From Henricia sp. BOLD:AAB3569 (lineage: Eukaryota > Echinodermata > Asteroidea > Spinulosida > Echinasteridae), in NCBI GenBank assembly GCA_037783545.1, contig JBBELK010000402.1, forward strand, positions 868,001 to 932,000: a DNA stretch of 64,000 bases, given 5' to 3'. The position numbers and the translations under genes are program-made. The notes under the pieces were generated by a model. That model searched no databases. It was not told where the DNA came from and worked only from the letters and a program-made list of their open reading frames with translations. Below, piece after piece: positions 56,867-64,000 of the stretch (its first letter is position 1; the number at the start of each line of letters is the position of its first letter).

Positions 56867-57687
56867 GGGGCCAATTTCATAGAGGTGTTTAAGCACAAAA
56901 AATTGCTTAAGCACAAACAACTTTTGCTCAGTAGAGAATGTTACCAGTGAAATCCTCATGTGATATAAATATTATATGACCAGTTTTAGAGGACTGTTTC
57001 ATTACCATGACAATCACATGAAATTTTTGCTGGTAACCTCATTTTATCAAGTAAGGTTTTTCATGCTTAAAGGGCCTGTGACATGCTAAACAACTTTGTG
57101 CCTAAGCTTTGCTTTATAATGACGGATTACTTGTTCAGCAAGACATACTATTGTTCGTTTGGATGTAAAATCAATAAAAGGTAGCCCTTTTCAACTTTGA
57201 AGATTTCACTGCAATAAATCACAGACAGAGGGCGCTGTTTTGAGTGCATCACATAAGGAAGACAGAAGGGAAAAGTTAAGAAAAACCATAAGACTTCAAG
57301 TTGGACTTGTGGCAAATTGCTCCAGTTTCTACCCCCAATTTTGTCATGGCTTACAGCAGGCAACATGTAAAACAAACTCAAACAGCCATGGATTACAAAA
57401 GTTTCAGGAAAATTGAGAAAAATGTGGAATCATTTGTGCACAGTTGAATGTGATTTTTCTGTGTTTGCCTCTTGTGACATCGTGACCTTGGTCATGAATA
57501 TGCATATTCACATTAGCATAAAAACTAAAAACCTTTGTTTTAACCCCCACAGCAAGCTCCAAATAGGATTGTTATGACTTTAACTGAGTAGAGTGGTTTT
57601 AAAGCATATATTTCATTGATAAAAATCCTAAATAAGGGGCCCTTTAAGCAATTTTTCATGCTTAAGCAGCTCTATGAAATTGGCCCC
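56867..57687. mobile_element. MITE family W, second copy, with nested family P
   Basis: Ends GGGGCCAATTTCATAGAGG and CTATGAAATTGGCCCC. Interior AAGCACAAAAAATTGCTTAAG. Interrupted at TTAA by family P (57071-57643). Confidence 0.8.
57071..57643. mobile_element. TTAA MITE family P, complete copy
   Basis: 573 bp between TTAA 57067-57070 and 57644-57647, starting AGGGCCTGTGACATGC and ending AATAAGGGGCCCT. The flanking family W sequence confirms the exact boundaries. Confidence 0.88.
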
Positions 57688-57768
57688 ATGTATAGTTTTT
57701 CCCCAGCTTAATCTGAAAAATTTAAAGAACTAATTTCAACCAGTGGTCTTAAAAGCTGTGTTTACATG

Positions 57769-58257
57769 TAAACTCCTCAAAAAAAGTTTGGAAAGTCAAT
57801 TTTGACTGACGATTTCTCTCTTGTTGCAAAATAATTTTCCTTGAATTTTATATCATTGGAAAGCCCTGTTATTCCTCTTTACGATGATGTGTCATTTGTT
57901 ATGATTAAGCAATTGGGGGATGTGCAGCACAGCTGAATACGGGGGCGGGTGTAAAGTGAAATGTCACGAAATGCATTGCTATTATCAAAAAGTGCATTGA
58001 CACATTCCCATCCTTCAAGCAAAAGGGAATGCACTGCATGACAATAGCAGTGAATTTTGTGACATTTCACTTTCCACCCACCCCTGTATTCCGCTATACT
58101 GCACATCCCCTAATTGATTAATCATAACAAATGACACATTATCGTAAAGAGGAATAACAGGGCTTTCCAATGATACCAAATTCAAGGGAAATTATTTAGT
58201 AACGAGAGAGAAATCTTCAGTCAAACTTGACTTTCCAAACTTTTTTTGAGGAGTTTA
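57769..58257. mobile_element. Foldback element with ~210-bp arms
   Basis: TAAACTCCTCAAAAAAAG at the left; CTTTTTTTGAGGAGTTTA at the right. Arms match at ~90% (TTTGGAAAGTCAA, TTGGAAAGCCCTGTTATTCC, ATGCACTGCATGACAATAGC region near the centre). No coding capacity. Confidence 0.8.
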
Positions 58258-58603
58258 TATTGGATTTTCTCTGGTAGGAGTACTATGGCTGGGTGGTTTT
58301 GTGCAGTGAACTCGAGGCCTTTTATTCTGATGGTTGTGGTTTGAATCTAATCTAAATTGATTTGCCTCTCTCCACTCAGGAGTGAACTAGGAACTGCAAG
58401 GATTGCAGCTTCTAAGCGCTTCTTTTAGGTTGCTGTGGCTGCATGCTCCCCAGGGAGTTGTGCAAATCAATTTATGTATAATGATGCTGTACTTGCGTAA
58501 TGCTCCGAGTGCAGTCAAAACATGCTTTATAGCATGTCTTAGTCATATATTAGGCCTACTCGGTTCTATTTACCAATTAGTATTTTAACAATTTTTACTA
58601 GTT

Positions 58604-59054
58604 GGGTAATTCCCAAAATTAGGGGTCTAAAATGTTTGGTGTCCCAGTTACGTAGGACATTCTCTGCTTAAAAAATCACCACTTATGACCACAAATTCTC
58701 AGTAATAGACTGTGGCCTGTGAGTATAGGGGGCAGCATCATTTTCTTCAATATTTTGTTTTCTGATTCCTGAAAAATATTTAAAACAAAAGACCATAAAG
58801 GCTTAAATACTTTGTTCCATGGTATTGAATAGGAGTTTGGTGTCCCAGGTTACCTACGCCAATAAAAATTGGCTGTAGAATGAGTTTGCATTAACCTTGG
58901 TGCCATATCTACACACAAACATTAAATTTGAGTGGCATTTGTTCAAATACAAATAATTATTTTCTACTGGGAAACCACTTTCAATCATTTAAAACCACTT
59001 GGAAATCTTAAAAAGCATGTCACACTTTTGGACCCCTAATTTTGGGAATTACCC
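58604..59054. mobile_element. MITE family U2 (GGGTAATTCCCAAAATTAGG ends), 4-bp duplication
   Basis: 451 bp with perfect inverted ends; AGTT at 58600-58603 and 59055-59058. Just inside the end it shares TTAGGGGTC with family U, so the two are probably related. Confidence 0.85.
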
Positions 59055-59094
59055 AGTTATTAAATTATTAATTATTTATTTTTCGGTATTGAAA

Positions 59095-59370
59095 CCAAAG
59101 GATTCCTCAAAAGTGCCTGAGGCACTATAGCTCTCTAGCCTGAAGAAACCTGTGAAGAGAAGATGTTGAACAAATGCCCAGTTTTAGAGGTGGGAGGAAA
59201 CCCCTACACAATTCTGTATATAGGGGAAACCCACGTAATCAAGCAGGGACTGAGAACCCAATCCACATACTGACCCGGGCGGGATTCGAACATCTAAGCA
59301 AATTTTCATGTAATTGGGTAAATCAGGTTGGCGTAGTGGTACTTTCCTCGCCTTCCACCTCTGTGGCCGA
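59095..59370 (-). mobile_element. SINE type C, rearranged
   Basis: 59095-59295 carries the type C body on the minus strand (GGAGGAAACCCCTACACAA), stopping near the B box. A type C head fragment (GGTTGGCGTAGTGGTACTTT) follows at ~59325-59370 in the opposite orientation. Confidence 0.7.
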
Positions 59371-59905
59371 AATCTAGCACTAGTCTTCATATTTATCGAT
59401 GAAATAAATGGAATTTCAGGTCAAATGGAAGATTTGGGTCAGCGGGACAAAAAAATGTATGCTTTGTAACATAAGGCAACGCGGGCTAAGTGGCGATCTG
59501 TGTTTGATCTGCACTATGCACTCGTGTCATATTTATCTGCCTCCGCAATATGGCACCAGGAGATATAAAAATGGACCTGATGAAACCCTTCCCCGTCCCC
59601 CCTCGACGCTTTCCCCCCAGGCCAGAGTTTGCACTGGACTGGCCCCACCACTAGAATTTTAGAAGAAAAAACCCCGGAGGATCAATAGAATGTCTTATTT
59701 ATCTTCCCCGGATCTTTCTCGACTGTCTTTGCTGTAGTGTGTGTGTGTGAGTCATCTGGCTCCAAAGAGGTTAGATGCACGAGAGAACTGGCTGGGCACT
59801 TTGCCAGGGGTTACGACAGAGAATAATAAACTGGATTTTGAAAATAACTTTTGTAAAAATTACCCGCTTGAAGCATCAGAAGATTAGATTTACATTTAAA
59901 TGTTT
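59371..59905. other. Stretch without recognised gene
   Basis: No gene seen. Short open frames (59408-59662) lack splice signals and family resemblance. Confidence 0.35.
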
Positions 59906-59908
59906 CTG

Positions 59909-60190
59909 GGCCAATTTCATAAAGCTGCTTAGCAGAAAAATTTGTATCTAAAATTTGTTTAATCCAAAATTTGTTTGCTTTATAAAAATGGGTTAGCAGT
60001 CAAAATCTTCTGTGATGTGTATTACAATTGACTGGTGTTCTGCTGCTCATGCTAAGAACACAAGTTGACATACAATTTTGACCATTGACCCATTTTTATA
60101 AAGCAAACAAACTTTGGTTTAGGATAATTCCCAAAATTAGGGGTCCAAAAGTGTGACATGCTTTTTAAGATTTCCAAGTGTTTTTAATGA
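59909..60190. mobile_element. Partial family W and partial family U2 in tandem
   Basis: GGGCCAATTTCATAAAGCTG starts a family W-like hairpin (TTTATAAAAATGGGTTAGCAG / TGACCCATTTTTATAAAGC). At 60125 it runs into the right half of a U2 end (AATTCCCAAAATTAGGGGTC). Confidence 0.55.
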
Positions 60191-60673
60191 TTGATTTTTA
60201 AGGATTCGTCTATAGTATGTGTAGCTTATATCATGTGCTTCTCTTCTCCATCTTGGATATTTCTTGCACCTTATTTTAATCTCCAACCCACAGAATGTCA
60301 TACAATGGACCAAGATCAATCCGGGACCTCAAGTAATGCAATTTTACATGGAGCACTTTTCCGATCACTCAAATCGCTTGGTCTAATCTGACAGGATTAT
60401 TGACTTGGCATTTTTCGTAGGATAGAGCCGTAATGTGCACCTCGACTGCATGTCATTGAACTTTCATGTTACTTCGGTTGCAAGAATGTTTTTTATGGAA
60501 GACGGATGACGGTTTAAAAACATCCAGTGGTTTAATGCAGTTTGACATTTAATTACATGTTCTCTGTTGAATCTCTTGTTTAATAGCTTGTGACATGTTT
60601 GGATGTTTTTGGGCGAAGATTTTGGCGCCAACCTGTGAGCATGCAGCTGCTTCAGAAAATCAAGCTTCAAATT

Positions 60674-61020
60674 TTTTTGGTTTACATGCAGCGTGTTTTT
60701 TTGACAGTTCGTTACAGCTCTCTGCATTACTTCGTAAATTGATACCCGCTATTTTAACCCTCGTTGTCCAGCGTGTTTCTACCCAAGCAGAAAATGCCGG
60801 GTGCTCGGCCAAACTGCAACATGCCATAAGGAAAGCTATTATTATTATTTTGGTTTACAGCGTGTTTTGTTTTACAGTGTGTTACAGCTCTCTGCATTAC
60901 TTCGTAAATTTATACCCGCTATTTTAACCCGCGTTGTCCAGCGTGTTTCTACCCAAGCAAAAAATGCCAGGTGCTCGGCCAAACCGCACATGCCGGAAGC
61001 ACGGAAAGCTATTCGGGTCA
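60674..61020. repeat. Two-copy ~175-bp tandem duplication
   Basis: TTGGTTTACA...TTACAGCTCTCTGCATTACT...GTTGTCCAGCGTGTTTCTACC...GTGCTCGGCCAAAC appears at 60674-60847 and again at 60848-61020 with ~88% identity. Conserved open frames arise because both copies share sequence; no domain recognised. Confidence 0.7.
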
Positions 61021-61078
61021 CAAACATTGCATTCTGCGTTGCATGTACTTCCAGTGCACCCTGCAAAATGCTAACCCA

Positions 61079-61275
61079 TTTGTGTTTCTACTGCGAAAGA
61101 CAATCAGTATTACACCGCATGGTCCACCTCGGTTAATGGTTCATCACGGTAGCGTACCACGGTAGCATTACATGGAAAATTCGTCACTCCGTTCTGTTTC
61201 TACTGGGTCCGTGAACCGGTTCTACTCCGAATTACACGGCATTATCCTGTTACCGCTCGTCAGTAGAAACACACA
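61079..61275. repeat. Possible MITE with TGTGTTTCTACTG ends
   Basis: TTGTGTTTCTACTG at ~61079 and CAGTAGAAACACACA at ~61261 are inverted. The interior repeats GTTTCTACTG and CCACGGTAGC. Confidence 0.45.
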
Positions 61276-61327
61276 GTTAGATAAGAAATCAGACTAATTG
61301 TGCTATGTACGGTACCCTTGCTTTTAA

Positions 61328-61841
61328 AGGCAGAACACATGATTGGTAAACCGTTGCAAATGGTTTTATCTCTCTGTGTGATTGAAGATATGCATGATTA
61401 AAACCAATCTGAGCAAAAACCAGCTCCTTACATGTACTTCGTCTAACTTTTGAGAAAACAGTCAAAATAGGCTTTACGGTCACTTCGCCACAAAACCATT
61501 TCGCCCTGAACTGCTTGGCCCTGAATCACGGCCTGTGCACGAAGTACATGTATTTTGGGGCAAAGTGGCATTCGGACGAAGTGGTGTAAGGGCGAAGTGG
61601 TTTGGGGGCACAGTGGCTTTGTGGGGCGAAGTGGTGGGTGGCGAAATGGTTTTGGGGCGAAGTAAATTTTCGTCTCATGAGACGAAATATAATTGTTTTA
61701 CTCATTTCTCAAAAACTATAGCACTTTAGACAAACCCATTTCAGGGGAAGTTTCCTACCGTCATCATGTTTATATTGTGTAAGTTATGTGTAAATCTGTG
61801 AACATTTCTGATTTTCACTATTATCAATGATGTGTTCTACT
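61328..61841. mobile_element. TTAA MITE family G
   Basis: 514 bp between TTAA 61324-61327 and 61842-61845; opposite orientation to 24239. Internal minisatellite is more diverged. Confidence 0.8.
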
Positions 61842-61993
61842 TTAACACACGTAAAGTAGTACAGGTGTAGAATATCTAAACACGGGATAGAATAATATAT
61901 ACCACAGTGCATTTGGAGTCTCCAAACCCTTGCTGTTATAAAATGCCTTCTCGTTTGCCACTAATTGTCAACCTCAATTTAGCCGGTACTTAA

Positions 61994-62504
61994 AGGCAGT
62001 GATTGGTATCTCGAAAATCAGAAATGTTCACAAATTTACGCCTAACTTACACAATATAAACATGATGATCGTAGAAAACTTCCCCTGAAATGGTTTTGTC
62101 TGAAGTGCTATAGTCTTTGAGAAATGAGTAAAACAATTAGTTTTCATCTCATGAGACGAAAATTCAATTCGCCCCAAAACCATTTCGCCCAAGTGCCATT
62201 TCGCCCCCAAACCACTTTGTCCGAGTGCCATTTCGCCCCAAATCACTTCGTCCAAACACTACAGAGTTCAAATGCTACTTCGCCCCAAAACCACTTCGTG
62301 CACAGGCTGTGGTTCAGGGCGAAATGGTTCAGGGCGAAGTGGTTTTGGGGCGAAATGACTGCAAACCCTTTTTTGACTGTTTTCTCAAAAGTTAGACTAA
62401 GTACAGAGCTGGTTTTTGCTTAGGTTGGTTTTAATCATGCATATCTTCAATCACACAGGGGGATAAAACTATTTGTAACAGTTTACCAATCATGTATACT
62501 GTCT
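61994..62504. mobile_element. TTAA MITE family G
   Basis: 511 bp between TTAA 61990-61993 and 62505-62508; same orientation as 24239. A short internal deletion removes part of the left terminal GTATACAT motif. Confidence 0.83.
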
Positions 62505-62906
62505 TTAAACTTCTCTACCTACAACACTGATCCCACCACAGTTTAAAATAGAAAAAGCCGAAAAGGAAAAGGGAGAGAAATCCCCTTAAAAAAGCTTTTA
62601 ATTTACCGGTAAGGCCAGCAGTTCTGCGCAAATATGTACATGGTCAACAGAGCAGTTTGTTTCTCCGCAATCAAAATGCAAAGTTCCTATGAAAGAGGCA
62701 GTGCGTATTTAGACAAGGCTAAACTTGAACCGGGCACAGAGATTTTCCCGGAATCTTGAATGTTATAAAAATACCTGAAAATGTCTTATATGATCGATTG
62801 GCCAGTTTTGTGAAGAGGTCAGTAAACTTGACACATTTCCGAATATTCTAGAACGTAGCGTAAAAGGTCCTGATGTGTGATTTTGCTGTTTTGCATATTC
62901 TTTTAA

Positions 62907-63425
62907 AGATGGCTAGTATACATGATTGGTAAACTGTTAAAAATGGTTTTATCCCCAAGTGTGATTGAAGATATGCATGATAAAACCAACCTCAGCAAAA
63001 ACCAGCTCCTTACTTCGTCTAACTTCTGAGAAAACAGTCAAAAAATGGTTACAGTCATTTCACCCCAAAACCACTTCGCCCTGAACCAATTCGCCCTGAA
63101 CCACGGCCTGTACACGAGGTTGTTTTGGGGTGAAGTAGCTTTTGGGCGAAGTAGTGTTTGGACGAAGTGGTCTTGGGGCGAAATGGCACTTGGGCGAAGT
63201 AGTTCAGAACGAAGTGGTCCGGGGCGACATGGTTTTGGGGGGACTTTAATTTAGGTCTCGTGAGACGAAAAATAATTGTTTTGCTCATTTCTCAAAGAAT
63301 ATAGCACTTCAGACAGAATCATTTCAGGGGAAGCTTTCTGCCATCATCATGTTTATATCGTGTAAGTTATTTGTAATTCTGTGAACATTTCTGATTCTTC
63401 GAGATACCAATCATGTGTACTGCCT
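62907..63425. mobile_element. TTAA MITE family G
   Basis: 519 bp between TTAA 62903-62906 and 63426-63429; opposite orientation to 24239. Confidence 0.83.
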
Positions 63426-63645
63426 TTAAAGCGAGTGTACTCTGTATGAAACAAACATCCCATTTCTTACCCTACCCCATAAAAAGGAAACAAAAAAATT
63501 AATAGGTCCAGTTTGTTTAGATCATGACTAAATAAAATGCCCGATGTGGTACCTAATCAGCCTTACCAAATGAGACAATTAAGAAAACAAATTAGTACAC
63601 CTGACGTTATTCACGTGAAACAAGCCAAAGAAGGGCAGTGCCAGG

Positions 63646-63928
63646 ATAGGGCGACAATTTGTGTGTAAAAAACTATATTAGGGCGACATGCTCAATAGGG
63701 CGACATTTTGGTGTCGCCCTAATATTTTTTTTTTTTAAATAATTTGTTTAGGTCAAAAACCATTTTTGTTTAAATCGAGAACCATTTTTATTAGGTCTAG
63801 AACTGACTCTCTTAGGTCTGTAACCTTTTTTGGAAGCTTTGGGTACAAAAATAAGGTGTCATTTTGAGTGACTCTTGCCGAAATTTCGGTGGTCCCCGGG
63901 GAGAGTCTTCCCAAAATGTCGCCCTATT
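63646..63928. mobile_element. MITE family V, complete copy
   Basis: Ends ATAGGGCGACAATTTG and AAAATGTCGCCCTAT. Internal GGTGTCGCCCTAATATT forms a second hairpin with AATAGGGCGACATTTTGG, and four ~25-bp TTAGGTCAAAAACCATTTT units follow. Confidence 0.78.
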
Positions 63929-64000
63929 GCGGCATCCACAGTTCTCACAAGTAAGATTACTATTTTGTAATGAAAATAATTTGAGTCTAAATTTCTGGAG

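Larger units (their letters stand above)
41158..64000 (+). other. Next LIM-gene intron or downstream sequence, no exon recognised
   Basis: After the donor at 41158 no further LIM exon (expected to contain F-C-x2-C) was recognised up to the window end. The stretch is repeats and AT-rich unique sequence. Confidence 0.45.

Noticed and set aside
1-64000. CRISPR arrays, operons, rRNA genes, bacterial promoters
   Set aside because: The window is a eukaryotic, intron-bearing genome; no regular direct-repeat/spacer structure or rRNA sequence was seen.
1-64000. Retroviral, LTR, Polinton or LINE coding regions
   Set aside because: No reverse transcriptase, integrase, protease, capsid or envelope motif was recognised; only SINEs, possible LINE-like tails and DNA-element derivatives were seen.

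Overview
This window looks like a piece of an AT-rich, intron-rich genome from a marine invertebrate, most likely a deuterostome (echinoderm, hemichordate or cephalochordate). That placement is an inference. It rests on GT-AG introns up to ~19 kb, very dense short non-autonomous DNA transposons (MITEs) and tRNA-derived SINEs, the ubiquitous TACATGTACATG palindrome, and a sulfotransferase-like gene of a type I recall as abundant in such animals. I see no prokaryotic, plasmid or phage feature.

Host genes cover only ~5% of the sequence. (1) An exon at 141-298 (+) has clean splice signals and a strong-context ATG; its gene is not identified. (2) A LIM-domain gene on + has a 2.5-kb first coding exon (19240-21719) encoding a long Ser/Pro-rich region and the first half of a LIM zinc finger. 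A 39-bp exon at 41119-41157 continues that finger exactly in frame across a 19.4-kb intron. The gene's 3' part lies outside the window or was not found. (3) A sulfotransferase-like gene on - (25655-27540) sits inside that intron and is interrupted by a 1056-bp near-perfect palindrome. (4) Weaker candidates are a Myb/SANT-like DNA-binding fragment (~12.2-12.4 kb, -) and a promoter plus first-exon candidate at 11.08-11.38 kb (+).

The rest is layered repeats. The commonest class is MITEs flanked by TTAA whose termini begin AG after the TTAA. At least six sequence families share this, which fits Kolobok-like better than piggyBac-like transposition. Some sit end to end sharing a single TTAA (2805-2808 and 37664-37667). 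Others are nested: at 55807-56859 a SINE lies inside a TTAA element that lies inside another MITE. There are also a hAT-type MITE with a perfect 8-bp target duplication, a family with 4-bp duplications, a TA-flanked pogo-like MITE, several foldback elements, and at least five SINE types. No complete transposase, reverse transcriptase, integrase, capsid or envelope gene was recognised.

The points most worth following are the 141-298 exon, whose hydrophobic end resembles the CD3-zeta/FcR-gamma transmembrane segment (speculative); the sulfotransferase locus broken by a giant palindrome; and the TTAA chaining and nesting, which records the order in which these elements spread.
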